This document shows positions 46,538 to 58,850 of a stretch of DNA of 64,000 nt, piece after piece. Made by a program: the position numbers and the translations under genes. Origin of the DNA: Melampsora larici-populina 98AG31 (taxonomy: Eukaryota > Basidiomycota > Pucciniomycetes > Pucciniales > Melampsoraceae); NCBI RefSeq assembly GCF_000204055.1, contig NW_006768794.1, positions 310,001-374,000 of the forward strand, read 5' to 3'. The notes below the pieces were generated by a model. The model was not told the origin of the DNA. It did not search any database and worked only from the letters and a program-made list of their open reading frames with translations. Within the stretch, counting starts at the first letter, position 1, and each line of letters opens with the position of its first letter.

Positions 46538-47447
46538 TTACAAAAGTCAAAAGAAATTTGTTATTGACTCTATGCTCTGTCATCTTAGTATCTTTTTCAA
46601 TATTTTCCTACACAATTGGGTATCTTTCCACTGAGCTTTCAGTACCGTACCACACTTGAATATGCCATTTGTTTTGTTTCCTATATACCTGACTTATGGG
46701 TGTTTGTTATGAAGTGTCATTTGCGCGTAAATAATATTAAAATATTGTTAAGGAAGATAAAAATTGCCAAACTATGGCTGCCTGTTTGGATACCCTTTTC
46801 AGCAATGGGTTTATCCACAACTTTGACCCCCAGAGCATTGATTATTCGATTCTCTGAACACACACGTTATGTGGTGTGTAATATATTTATGATGTGTATC
46901 TCTCTATATACATGAGCCCTGACGTAGTTTGTGATTTTTCCTCAATCTTTAAGTGATACAAAAGGCTTAAGATAATCACTTTAAATACATATACATAATG
47001 TCTCCCCAGCCCTCAGTAGGTAGTTTTGTTCCAATATTTAAGTATTACACTTACAATCAAGTACCATGTGGATGTAACCCAATTGGTGGGTTGTCCGCAC
47101 ACCCATTCCTTCATAGTGACTCCTCATCTTGTTTCTATAATCCAACCAATTGTTTCCTGGTAAGTTTTGCCAATCTGTCATTTCCAACTTGCTCGCTCTC
47201 AATGGATCGTATGTCTTGGTCACTCTCCCTCTCTCCCTCTCCCCTGTCCCAATAGGTTCGCTTCTTGATAAGTCAATTTGAGATGTCATCAATCACGTTT
47301 TACCTCCACACAAGGTTTGCTAGCAAACATTTGAGGCATTGTTGAAGTATAAATCAGGTCAGTGCACCAACCAAATCCCATCATCTCATCTGATGCCATA
47401 GTTTGATCAAAAACTAATGTACTTCAACTTCATGATCACAGCAATAG
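46538..47447. other. Intergenic or 5' region of the following gene
   Basis: Short frames at 46616-46915 and 46998-47255 have no recognisable motif. Upstream exons of the 47448 gene may lie here but could not be defined. Confidence 0.3.
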
Positions 47448-48825
47448 ACAAGCATCCAATATTACCTCCGTCACACCTTGCTTCACACCAGATCGCCTCA
47501 GGACATAAAGACTTTTCTAGTAAGCCCTGTATTCAAATCTCCTTTTAATTCTTCCCTTATCAGGCTAGGATAGATACCTTGCGCGGATTAGGAGACTATC
47601 CAAGAAGGGCAGGTTTTGAATTTGCACTGGGTGTCAGACGGCTTCTGCATAACCTGACGACCACCCAGTTCCTGCTGAATAATCTATTTGCCCCTGGAAG
47701 AGTATTTTCCGACTCCATTCAAGGTGCCTATAAGGCAATTCAATACTAACTGCATGGTTTTGTTTGTATGTGATTGTGTTTGGTTGTCTCAAAGCGGGAC
47801 AATGTCAACTGACCTTGATCCCTGTTGGGAAAAACAAAAGAGGGAAAAATTCCCTGAGGTTTTGCATGCGAAGTAAGGTGCTATTGAATATTTTACCTGA
47901 TTGATAAAGCAAACTAACTTCCCTCCTGTACAGTGACACCATGGCTTTGCCTGGTCTTACATATCTGTCAGATATGCTAAAGCCAATTGATGTCAAATGC
48001 CAAACTGGATTCAGCAATAATGATGTAAGCTACTTTGTTTTTACTTTGGCAGCAATTCCCCTTGATTAACAACCTCTCATTTTTGGTTCTTACTTTGGCT
48101 GCGATTGACATCATTTAACCACCTCACATTCACAGCTTCCCCAGCCTTTCCTTGTGGCAAAATCTTATGCCCATGTCCCCCACAAGTTTCTCGCACCGGA
48201 TGGATTCCCAAGTACAGGCAATTGGCTCAATACCGCTTGCAAATTTGCTCTCCTTGGGGCTGATGGGATTTTGGGTAATTGTCGACTTGTGTAAGCAAAT
48301 CGAACCACATTTGATTATTGGTGAATCATCGAAGAGTGTAACTGATATGCATTATTACCCTATGTTCAGGCAAAGGGCTTTGGATTACTTCCGCGAGCAG
48401 GGTCATGAAAATATACCAGACCCAACACCACATCCAGTCAAGACAAACGGTAATGGAAAAACCAGGACATGAGTGAAACTCCTACACCTTGCACAAGTGA
48501 AGTGCTTGTTAATTAAGCATAAATATTTCACCCTTGGCCATTTCATAGTTGCTATCCTGCAAAGGCAGCAAAGTTTATGGCTGCAAAGCGGGCCGATCAG
48601 TCTGCCAATGTGAAGAGAACCTTTGATCAAAAGCTCACCAGGTTCAATGACCCACTTCTACCATTCAAAGACCATGAAAGGAAAATGGAGATAGTATCTA
48701 ATCTCTATACCATTGTAACTCATGGTTGTGGACAATTTGTTGATCGGGAAACCAAGAAGCTCATCTGCACGTTTTCTTATGAGGACTTGGAATCTATTAC
48801 TTCCGAAGAACGCGATGAAAATTAA
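47448..48825 (+). CDS. Unrecognised multi-exon gene
   Basis: Exons supported by splice signals and protein-like composition: 47448-47519 and 47564-47723 (TFLARIDTLRGLGDYPRRAG, FALGVRRLLHNLTTTQFLLN); 47802-47872; 47934-48024 (MALPGLTYLSDMLKPIDVKC); 48136-48290 (VPHKFLAPDGFPSTGNWLNT); 48370-48449 (RALDYFREQGHENIPDPTPH); 48569-48825 (FMAAKRADQSANVKRTFDQK to TAA). Exons from 47802 onward join exactly in phase. The link from 47723 to 47802 is out of phase by one base, so there is either an unseen exon boundary or a frameshift, or ATG 47802 starts the gene. No family was recognised. A rust-specific or transposon-derived protein is likely. Confidence 0.5.
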
Positions 48826-48846
48826 AAGGATGTCACTACGATCTTA

Positions 48847-49490
48847 ATGACTACAAAGCTATTCCAAAGGTTATCACTTCCTCCTAAACAAACTATTCTA
48901 AATCAACTACCCCTTACCAATGTCTCTCAAAGGCTTATGGATCCCACCCCGCCACAGTGCTTGACTCCTTGTGAAAATCAAATGGTAACCCCTCTTACTT
49001 CATTGGACTCTTCACCCCTAAGTTCTCTGCCACCTTCAGAATGCGGGGATACGGAAATGGTCAATGTGATGGAGAATGCCCTTTCCAAGAGCTCACCTGC
49101 TGATGATATTCAATCATCGCCACTCTCCTTGCTTGACTCATCGCCGCTAACTTCACTCCCACCTTTGGATTACGAGGACACAGACACGGATGATATGGAG
49201 GAATCACTTAGGGATGATACGGAGAATCCTACTACTCATTTAGATCAGGCTTTGACTGCTGTCAAGCCTAAGAAAGGAAGAACTACTAACGGAGCCCTGA
49301 TTGCAGGGAAGATGTACTGCTTTGGGCAAACTGTAGGCTATTCAAGTAATATTTTGACTTTGACCTATATTCCAATGAAAGGGTCTTCGAAATCACTATA
49401 TCGCTGATTTCTTGATAATCTACCTGGCTTTGGCGCACGCGTTGTGGAAATCAGAAATGGGGTAACCCAATTATCTTATCATTATCATTT
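48847..49490 (+). pseudogene. TET/JBP-like gene, N-terminal part
   Basis: ATG 48847 opens a 186-codon frame. A Ser/Pro/Leu-rich spacer carries duplicated blocks (LTSLDSSPLSSLPPSECGDT and LSLLDSSPLTSLPPLDYEDT). It is followed by GRTTNGALIAGKMYCFGQTV. After a TGA at 49405-49407 the same frame continues FLDNLPGFGARVVEIRNG up to a GTAACC donor-like site near 49461. This arrangement resembles the N-terminal half of rust TET-like 2OG oxygenase genes. The matching catalytic half lies at 54500-54949, beyond the hAT insertion. Family assignment of this half is from memory of the general layout and is tentative. Confidence 0.4.
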
Positions 49491-49998
49491 CAAAATACGA
49501 AAACTACAGTTTTTAGAATAATACATTAATTCAAACATGTGTTTTAAGTACTACATTACTTAAGTACTACACTACCTCAATAGTGTGTTTTAAGTTCTTT
49601 AAGTGTTTCAAGTTCTTTAATCAGTTTATTTCTTTTTTTTTCTTTTCTTTTTCTTCTCTCTATACTTTATTTCATTTTTTCATTTTATGTGAAGTCTTGC
49701 GCTTTTCTATTTTTCTATTTCTTAAGGGTTATGTAGTTTGGTGGATGAAATGTAGTATGAGAAGTAGTGAAAAATGAAGCCAAAAGTCGAAATTATGGGT
49801 TTAGAACTTATGTGTAGTTGAGTGATATATGGGTTATGGGGAGTATACAGGTTTCAAGTTGGAATTTCGAAAATTATGGGTTTTAATAGTTATGTTTAAA
49901 GATATGTATGGGTTTAACGTGTTGTGTAGAGGAATCATGGTTTTGAGGTATGGGTTTAAATAAGGCTGAATTTCGAAAATCCAACAACTCAGACAGAT
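49491..49998. other. Interrupted region left of the hAT element
   Basis: AT-rich DNA with a T-rich tract (49620-49680) and recurring TATGGGTTT motifs. It ends in the 8-bp target duplication AGACAGAT (49991-49998). No separate gene. Confidence 0.4.
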
Positions 49999-52900
49999 TC
50001 AGCCTGAGCCCCGACGGGGAATTTTCGGGGACCAGCTCGCCCGGACCCCGCCCCGACGGGTTAAAAGCCTCCCCGGTCCCGATCGGAAACCCCCGATCGG
50101 GGTTTTTTTCCAAAAACTGGCCGCCCGGACCCCGGCCGGGCTCCCCGGCGGGTTCCCGATGCCCCGGACCAAAAAGGGTCGCTCACCCTGGGTTCGAACC
50201 CTAGACCGGGGCACGTAGGCTATAAACAGCAAAATGGCTTCTGATTCTGTCTCCATATACTGGCTTCAGCTGATCAGACAGGTCCTGCTAGTCACCTTGC
50301 ATTGCATGGGTGTCAGCCTTTTGCTGTGTTTTTTTTGTAGCACTGCAGACAGAAATTTATAAATATTACAACTATAGACAAATTAGGTTAAAGTAGGGTG
50401 AAGTACTACTCTGCCATTTGTCACACCCGGTAGTGCTCTGCCCTGGCATCAGTCTTTAGACAACTTGACGTGGTTCTTTGAGTTTTCCTTATCCTTATCA
50501 CCCTTCAATCTTCAATAATCTTAAATTTGTCAAATTGAAAAAACCCTTCAAAATCATGTCTCAAACTACCAACACAAGTAATGTTCCTTCACAAACCCCC
50601 ACTATTGATTTAACAGATGATCAACCTGGTACTTCTGATAGCTCTGTAGCAGCTTCTGCAGTTCGTGCAGCAAGCTATGTCTGGGTCCACTTTGTCAAGC
50701 TACAAACCCGTGATTACAACAAATGTAATGTTATAATGCCTGATGGATCAACATGTGGCAAGGAATCAAAGCGTGACACGACAGGAAGTACTAAGGCAAT
50801 GAAGGGTCATCTTGAGTCTAAGCATGGAATCCGTGACGCCAATCTTCCCAACCAAACTAATATAGTTGCTTCATTCAAGAAGGTCAAGACTGATCATATG
50901 GTAAGTCTTCTTCCTTTTGTCAAACATACCAGAGGAAGTGGCTTACTTTGATGTACATATCACAGCGTAAACTGGATGCCACTAGCCTTATGACAGCCGT
51001 CTCGTATTTCATCGCCGACTGTGACCTTCCTTTTTCTATTGTGGATCGAAAATCTTATAGAGACCTCTTAACCCTTTGCAACTATCAAGTCAATGGCATG
51101 CTCACCAAACGCCATTCAATTGCTCAACATACTCGCAAGATTTATTACTTTTATGAAGAATACATCAAGAAACAGTACTTGTCCGAATCCCCAGCTATAG
51201 CCATAACTCAAGACGCTTGGACATCTCCAAACAATGTCCCATTCATGTCACTCACCGGTCATTTTATCACAAAGGAGTGGAAGTTAGTAGATATCACTCT
51301 TGGTATTGCCGAGATTAAAGGTCAGTTTTATTTATATATCTATTTTGACTGACTCAATCTTCAACTTACTCAATTTAAACATCATGTCTTTCATCTTCTA
51401 GGGCCTCACGATGCAAAAAATTTTGCAAACATCATCCTGGAGTATTTGAAAAAGTTTGACCTCACTAGTAAGTTGTCTGCAATGACAGCAGACAATGTTG
51501 GTACAAATGCTGCAATAGGTCGAAAGCTTGGAATGTTCCCCGAGATAACCTTTGATCATACGACTCAAGTTCACGGATGTGTGGCCCATGTCATCAATTT
51601 CGCTGCCAAAGAAGGCCTCAAGGAATTAGGTGAAGTGGTTGACTACAAAGAAGGCGAACTCCCATCAAACTCGATGGACGTACGCAATCTTGTTGACCCT
51701 CCGGATGTACTTCAATTCAATCTCAAAACAATATACGCTCGGTGCCACGGACTTGTGAAGGTAACCCAATCTAGTCCACAACGTGCGCAAGCATTTGCCA
51801 GTATTGTCACAGCGTTTCGGAATCTTGCAAACACTTTGGCATCAGACACCAATCAGTCCCAACCTCCAGCTCCTGGCGCAAACAACTCAGCTCCTGGCGC
51901 GAACACCCCAGCTCCCGGTGCGAACAACACAGCTCCCAATGTGAACAACTCTTTAGATGATGAAGCTGTTAATTACATGACACAAGACTTTAACAACAAT
52001 GAAAATCGATCTACCCCGAAATCTCTTGATGGTGCTGCGAATCGATTGGTGCCTGATGTTCCCACCCAATGGAATTCATCTTATTACATGTTTCGCCGAC
52101 TCCTCCGTTTACGCCAAGCTTGCGATGAATTCTGCAAGGGACGAGATTTCACCAAATTTGCTCTTTCACCTGCCGAGTGGGACTATGTACAACAGATGTG
52201 CAATTTTTTAGAACCTCTCAATGCAGCAACCGAGGTACTTTGTAGATCAAAGTTTCCAACGATGCAACAAATAGTGCCTATGTACATCTCTCTTATCAAA
52301 AAACTCAGATTGGTCAGTCTCATCTCATTATCATCACTTACCCTATCAACTTTCCTAACAAGAAGATCGAGATTGATCATTCAGGTGACTTCGAGATACG
52401 ATCACAATGCATTGATTCCTGCGTCAAAGAAAATGGTTGCAAAGCTTGAAGAATATTTCAAAAAAGTCATCTCAAAACCAGGCCCGATCTGTGCGACTAT
52501 CCTTGATCCACGCCTCAAATTTCAGTACTTTGAAGTAAGTCAACAATCTCATCCCAGTTCAACTATGTACTGATCATGTATGTTTGGATAATGTCAAAAA
52601 TAGGAGCAAGAGTTGATGCTTGGTGATTACGACTTATTCTTACCAGGCATAAGACACATGTTCGAGGTTGAAGCGAGGAAACATGAGATTGTCACACCGG
52701 ATGTTCAAGAGACCTCAAGCAGAAGACCCGCCATCTCTTCGACTGCTCAATACTTTGAAGACGACATTTATGGCGAGCGACACAATCATCGTGATTGAAC
52801 AATCGGTAGTGAGATCAGTCGATATTTGTCTGAGCTAACTGAACCACGAGAAACGGATGTTTTGACCTTTTGGAATCACGCCAAGACATTTATCCCGCGC

Positions 52901-53414
52901 TGGCTAAGATGGCCATGACCTTTCTAGCCATCCCAGCAACTAGCGCTCCCTCCGAGGGGGTTTTTAGCAAGACTAAAAGCATTCTAGGCCCCCAGCGTGC
53001 TTCTTTGTCTTCTCTGAGCGTGGAGGTACTTTTGTGTCTTAAAGATTGGTACCGTATGTTTGGTCCTTTATTTGTTGTCGATCCCGAGTTGGAACGTATA
53101 CTTTCCGGCAACAACTAGTTTCTTTATTTCTTTTGTTATCTTATAAATTTGCTTGTCTCCATCCCCAATCTCATCCCTTCTGCTCTGCTGGTATCTACAA
53201 TACAAGTTCAACTAGATACATGTTTTCCACCACCTGAAATGCAATTCCCCGTCGGGGACCCCGGTGAGACGCTGGTTTTCCAAATCCCTCACCCGAACCC
53301 CGCCCCGCGGGGATCCCCGAATTTCGGGGATCACAAAAGCTCTGCCCGACTCCCGGACCGAACGGGGTCCCCGTCGGGGTCCCCGTTCGGGAGTGCCTTT
53401 GGGGCTCAGGCTGA
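49999..53414 (+). mobile_element. hAT transposon with exact ends
   Basis: This 3416-bp element is bounded by 14-bp perfect terminal inverted repeats (TCAGCCTGAGCCCC ... GGGGCTCAGGCTGA) and an 8-bp target-site duplication AGACAGAT (49991-49998 and 53415-53422). Both subterminal regions are GC-rich with many CCCCG/CGGGG motifs (50010-50210 and 53240-53400), unlike the AT-rich host DNA. These are probably transposase-binding regions. All three features are diagnostic of hAT elements. It contains one transposase gene on the same strand. Confidence 0.93.
50556..53118 (+). pseudogene. hAT transposase, inactivated
   Basis: Exons 50556-50900, 50966-51320, 51402-52312, 52385-52534 and 52604-53118 join in phase up to the break. 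A BED-type zinc finger (Cys57, Cys67, His85, His90; TCGKES...HLESKH) is followed by the RNase-H-like core (ITQDAWTSPNNVPFMSLTGH; AMTADNVGTNAAIGRKL; HGCVAHVINFAAKEGLKEL). A PGAN-rich tandem insert follows (about 51870-51950). DVPTQWNSSYYMFRRLLRLR precedes the hAT dimerisation domain (FLAIPATSAPSEGVFSKTKS). The last exon has a TGA at 52796-52798 and needs a +1/-1 shift near 52872 to reach the dimerisation domain. The transposase is therefore probably non-functional although the ends are intact. Confidence 0.88.
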
Positions 53415-53422
53415 AGACAGAT

Positions 53423-54499
53423 GGTGGTAAACTGGGGTAGTGGTAAACTGGGGTGGTAAACTGAAAAAGCAAGCAGGGATCACTTTGAAAGATGGATTCA
53501 TGGAATTATCAAACAACAGCATTGGTAAATTAAACATTACATATGAAAAGGGTGGTTTTGAAACTCGAAAATGACTTTCAAAATCATAAAAAGTGCTATT
53601 TTCAATCATATAACTTTGATTTTAGGGTACCACAGCATCTTATCAGCCTAGAAATAAGTTGGGGAGGGTTATATTTTCGCATAGGAACATGAAAAATCAA
53701 TTATAAACCATATACATCATCATCAGTGGTAATATCAGGTGGTAAACTGGGTAAATTCAATTTCGAGTATTTTCACATAAAATCGAATTTCATTTTAAGG
53801 GTACAGCCAATAGAGTTAGAGTTTAGCTTGGCTGAGCAAAGTTGTAGAGCGGAAGAAGACCTTTCTTTCTGTCTATTCAGATTTTTGATACAGTCCCTAT
53901 TTCTCATTTTTTTTCAGGTTTCAAGGGTGAATTGGCGGATTTTTCAGTTTTTGTGGTAAACAGCTAAGTTATAGTGCTGCTTGTGAGCTTGAAAGTTTGT
54001 ATATTGTCAATTTGTGTGTGATGAATCCGTCTATAAACTTTATTTTGGGGGTTCATTGAGAATTATGCTGTGAAAAAGTTGTATGAGGGTGAATTTCGAG
54101 TTTGAGGGGTGTTTTTGTCCTACTTTCTTTTTTTGTGTGTGTTTCAATTTTGATATAGTCAAGTGTCTCTTTTCCTCCCCTTTGGGAGCCTTTTAGTTAG
54201 CAAAAATAATTACTAGATTTTTAGAATAAGCTTTTATCTTTTATTATTATCATTCAGGTAAACAACTAATGAGAGTTGGAATTTTATAATAATAAGACCC
54301 TTATTCATCTTTTAATTAATTTCTTGTTGAGTTGTAAGCTCATTTGCTCATTTGGAAGGTGCCTGAGAGCGCCTAGATTGTGCTATTTTTGAAGTTATTG
54401 TCCTATTTCAGCCTGGTTCTTATTAATCCAAAGACTTGAAGGTCTTAAATTTAATTCATCAGTAATCAAAGTCCCTGTTTAAGAAGGGCATTTCTTTCT
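53423..54499. other. Region between the hAT element and the TET-like C-terminal part
   Basis: AT-rich DNA with several GGTGGTAAACTGGG-type repeats (53421-53465 and 53736-53752). If the TET-like halves belong together, introns or decayed exons of that gene may be here; none could be defined. Confidence 0.35.
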
Positions 54500-54949
54500 T
54501 TGTTTGAAGTCTTTCAATTCACCATCTCAAGACTTATTCTTCTTTTGATTGTGTGTGTTGTTGATTTGGTCTTCATTCTTCCCCTTCTTGGCTCTGCTTT
54601 CAGCTGTGTACTGAAAGAGTTCTACAGCGTTGGTGCACGTTTCCAAAGCTTCTGCGACCAAGGTTTCCAAATTGCGCATGAGGAGCTTATTAAATTAAAA
54701 GCGCCCTCCATGTCTTCTACTTCAAAGTTTCAACCCTCAGGCCCACTGGACTTTGCCGCCAACTTTGCCTTTACATTTGGCGGATTCTATAATAAGCCAC
54801 ATACTGACAATGATAAGGGGAAGGTGTATTGCTTGTGGTATCCTATTGATAGTGAGAGCGGTAAGATAATGACTGAATGTGAAGGATATGATCTTGGCAA
54901 TGGCTGGTTTGTATTTCCCAAATATAGAGTTGCTTTATATATTTTGTAA
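54500..54949 (+). pseudogene. TET/JBP-like 2OG-Fe(II) oxygenase, truncated catalytic part
   Basis: The open stretch includes FYSVGARFQSFCDQG, FAANFAFTFGGFYNKPHTDN (H-x-D iron motif, PHTDND) and VYCLWYPIDSESGKIMTECE, then GYDLGNGWFVFPKYRVALYI and a stop. The layout parallels the full-length gene at 20428-21695 (H-x-D, then about 40 residues, then a FxLDKYNTKI-like strand). The distal histidine and arginine are missing because the frame ends early. There is no upstream ATG before 54710. It is most simply a truncated or split family member whose N-terminal half is at 48847. Confidence 0.5.
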
Positions 54950-55409
54950 TAGTAAAATAGTGCCAAGATTATAGCCAATGTTCTTGCAATGAAACAAGCA
55001 CCAACAGATTAGTTTGTCTGTGTGAAATGAATATAATATGTACTGAATATGTAGAGTCACACTCTTCCTAAAATATTTGTGTATTCATTTGGTCCACATA
55101 TTGTTTAACTGAGGAGTTGGTAGATGTAACCACCTCCTCCTCAGATGTAACCACCGGAGAGATGATGTGGTGAGTAGAGAGGAAAAACTCTGCGCCTCTT
55201 GCCCACATCATAATTCAGATCTCACTCGTGACAGCAATGCGTGATATGTCACTAGATGTGTGAAATCTTCCTATCCGCACCTGTTGCTCTCACAACTCTC
55301 AAGACATGGAATTCTATGTACCGTCGCAAGCTTAGGTAACATTTACAATCTTATATAATCAATATGTATAGCAGAGTTTTTCAGTCACTTCTTGTAAGAT
55401 ATATCAACT
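54950..55409. other. Intergenic DNA
   Basis: No gene, array or transposon end supported. AGATGTAACCACC is repeated twice near 55120-55150. Confidence 0.35.
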
Positions 55410-56612
55410 ATGTTGACCATGGCTATGGAGAGTAAGTCATTTAACCAACTTGTTTGCAAAGGAAAGGTTTCTAATTACAATCAATCACTCTTATCAAATT
55501 CCAGAAACTATGATTTCCTACATCAAATCCAGCACCGATTGATCTATGGACCAAAGATATTCTCCTCAGACAAGGGAACTATGTTGAATCACTGTCAATC
55601 TTACTTTCTGAAAACTGTAGTGAACCTCCTGGTGAATTTATGATGGATCCTTCCTACAATAATCTTAGGCCTGATATGGATACTTTAGTGAGATTCTACT
55701 CTCCAAGCAATGTAAAAATATTGATAGATCAGTGCCCCAATCTTTCTGCTCTGAGGATGGAACAAGGATATCTTGAAGCATCTGGAGACACAGTAGGAAT
55801 AGGAGCTTTTATAACAGGCAGCCTAGTTCCACTATTGAAAAATCTCATAGGAATTTGGCACTTGACACTAGGTGGTCAATATGGCATGAGATTGTCAAAT
55901 GAAATCTCAAGGAATGTTGTTGCAAGTCTACCTTGGATTGAGTTGCTCACCTTATGTTATGGCTATACAGCATCTGGGGGTGACACAAGGTTTTGTGACG
56001 AGTCTCTTGGATCCAATCTATCCAAACTCAAATCCTTATCACAATTGCATATATATGGAATTATTGACATAAATGCAAACTGTTGTCTTTGTGATTGGCT
56101 AAGAATAATAACTGATGTTAAAATTTATTGTTGCTAAGTATAGCACATCAGATCATACACCACCTTGCACCCTTGTACAGAAGCTCAGCCTTCAATTTGG
56201 CTCTGAGAAACCCAATGACAACTTCAAATTCAATCCTAGCTGGAGTCCTTGTTTCTCCCTTCCACAATTAACTTCCTTGAAACTGTCAACCAGCAATGTG
56301 CACTTCCTGGACAGCTTTCAGGAATGTAAATCTATATGTCACCTAAAATGGACCTACACTACATCAGAGCATTTCCAGAGGCTGAACAAGATGCTACTCA
56401 AAGCTGCTTGGCCCCAGCTCAAGGAAATATTTGTACTTTCTCACTGGAGTATGGAGCTACCTGATCTTGATCCTCAAATACAAGAGATGTCAGCTCCCGA
56501 GCTCTTAAGCATAAGAGCCAGAAGAGCTACAAGTCACAGAACATATAAAAAATATTCTCATTCTTTTTCATTGTTATATAATACTAAACTACCTGCACAA
56601 AGAACATTATAA
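55410..56612 (+). pseudogene. F-box/LRR-like protein, frameshifted
   Basis: After a possible first exon (ATG 55410, donor GTAAGT at 55432) the frame reads WTKDILLRQGNYVESLSILL, then NLSALRMEQGYLE, LIGIWHLTLGGQYGM, LPWIELLTLCYGY and LKSLSQLHIYGIIDI. These have leucine-rich-repeat spacing. At about 56110-56130 the frame shifts by one base and continues PCTLVQKLSLQFGSEKP, FSLPQLTSLKLSTSNVHFLD and WPQLKEIFVLSHWSMELPDL to a stop at 56612. LRR arrays of this kind follow F-box motifs in many fungal proteins, but no F-box is visible. The shift could also be a missed short intron. Confidence 0.5.
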
Positions 56613-58850
56613 TAATTACAACTTACAGATTTAGTTTCAAAGGTCGTGACAATTCTATAGGTGCTGAGAGCTGAAGAATAACCCATAGAATAAAAAGGGT
56701 ATCTAAGGATATTCACTCCTTTTCAAATTAGCACTGAAATTAAGAATACACAGAAAAGACGTTCATCCCCAGAGAGAACTATAGAAAGGAACAATTAACT
56801 AGTCTTAGCATCACTAGTCATGAGAAGAAGGCTAGGTCGGGGAAGTGACTATACTATCAAAGAAAGATAATATGAAACTACCGACCCGTTCTTGATCAAG
56901 TTAATAGTAACTACAAAAAGGAAGAAGTAACCTTTTTTACTAAAGAAAGCTAGAGTAAGTAGATTCACAAACTAACAAAGATCCTATCAAAATACATAAA
57001 ACAATCAGTAACGCCAAGAGACAGCTGAGGAAAATAACTACTCACGGGAAGAAACGGAATACATAACTTCCTAAGTAATATGTAAGCATATTTGAAATTA
57101 CTCAAAACATTTGAAACCTCCTGGGCGGAGTAGAACGAGATCGAGATAGTAAGATGAACACCGTAGAGTACCAGTTACTAGAAGGATGAAGAGAAGAGCA
57201 TAAATACCTAGCTAGTAATCAGAGGAAATGGAACCTCACCTGATTTTACCAACACCAAATTTTCCCGTTTTAGAACTATCTAGCCTGGAAAATATCTAAT
57301 AGTTTTCCAAAATAAAAGCAGCTTGTAAGAAGTTTGCAAAGAATAGTCTTATTAGTATTTTTTTGACACACTGTTAATTTAGAATCAGTGTCAGCCTCTT
57401 TTTCTTTTATCAAACTTCCAAAACTATCCATCAAGGAACTCCACCTGGTATAAATCCCCGGTTAGTCCTAGTTTCTCTTCTCATCCACTGGTCAAGGACC
57501 CCGGTTTTGCAACACTCTTGTCGGCAAGATCCCTGCAGATTTTTGAATCTCAGGCTGCTCCTAAACTCTAGAGTTTTTGAGATAGAGTAAAGCTCAGATC
57601 TTACCTGCCAACATCTGCTAACCAGCAGTGAGCCTGTACAATCTAGAAGTTAGTATATCAAGATACTTGAGGACAGCATTAGCTAATTTAATTTGATCTC
57701 TACCACACTTTTGTAGTATACCTTAAACTATTCCCCGTAACCAGCAGAATAATCAGTCAGGATCCTGGTACCAGTTGATTGACTAGACCAACTTGTACAT
57801 TACATTACTAGCCACCCTGACAAGAGATGAGGATGAATTGCTGTTATTGGAAAAATATTGTAAAGAAGCCAATCTTAGGGATCCAAGAATATGGCAGCCT
57901 TATGAGGGGTGATTAGAATTTTGTGAGTGAAGTTGGTTTACAGTGAATAGGATATTATCATCTCTGATTCACAACCCATCATGTTTCTCCACTGTTCACA
58001 GTTTACTGTGGCTTGTCTTTGCTGGCAGTGATGTTTGTGTTCTTTGTGCAATCAAGGGTGAGTGGAATGAACACCCGGCAGATCAACTTTTGTGACCTGG
58101 TGTAGTCTTCTCTATGTATATATATATTCTTTGGAGACTGTTCTCGAATCTTTAGCAATTTGAATCATGTTTATCCTGATATTCAATCACTCACCTGGAG
58201 AGCAAAAAGAACCAATACAATTGTAGTACTCCTTTTACCTCTCCCTCTTCTTCATTTGTTCCGATACATCCACCAAGATAGTTTACAGAGACTACAAGGC
58301 CAACAAGTTTATAGAGAGCCAAAATTGAATGGGTCATTCAATCTTGTTGAAACCAATGTTTGACAATGTAAACATAGACAAAGTATAACATCAAAATATT
58401 GACTGAGCCATGAAACCAATGTTGGACCAGCTCCGCTCCCAGCAGCTGAAGCGTAGCTTTTTGTGGCGCGCTTCGCAGGCTCGCTGCTGCTGCGAGTCTA
58501 GGGCTACACTGTGTGGCTTTGCAGGGTGCCAAAAATTTGGCAACGCTATCGGCCGCTTTGGCCTCATTTGAATTCTCTGATTTCTCAATCTCTTTTCATT
58601 GCTAATTTCCATGTTGGGTGTTTCATTACAATCAACAACCACTTCATGATGTACACCTTCATGTATATATTTTGGTGTTGTATCTGACAAGAAGGTAATA
58701 GATCTGATCAAGAATGAGTCGTCTGAAAAAGGGGATGAAATCAAATAATTGTCATAACCTGAATTAAAATGATGAAATTTGACATTAATGAACAACAAAA
58801 GGTAATCACAATCATGTAGGTCTCTTACCGTTACCGGTGCAGAAACATAT
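56613..58850. other. Transposon-like non-coding DNA
   Basis: Bases 57240-57800 have LTR-like features: a TATA-like GGTATAAATCC near 57449 and pyrimidine tracts. Paired ends were not found, so a solo LTR is only a suggestion. Bases 58430-58560 are locally GC-rich. A frame at 58391-58867 on the minus strand overlaps the end of the secreted-protein gene and is not credible. Confidence 0.3.

Noticed and set aside
57240..57800. Possible solo LTR
   Set aside because: TATA-like and pyrimidine tracts are present, but no TG...CA ends with a target duplication could be identified.
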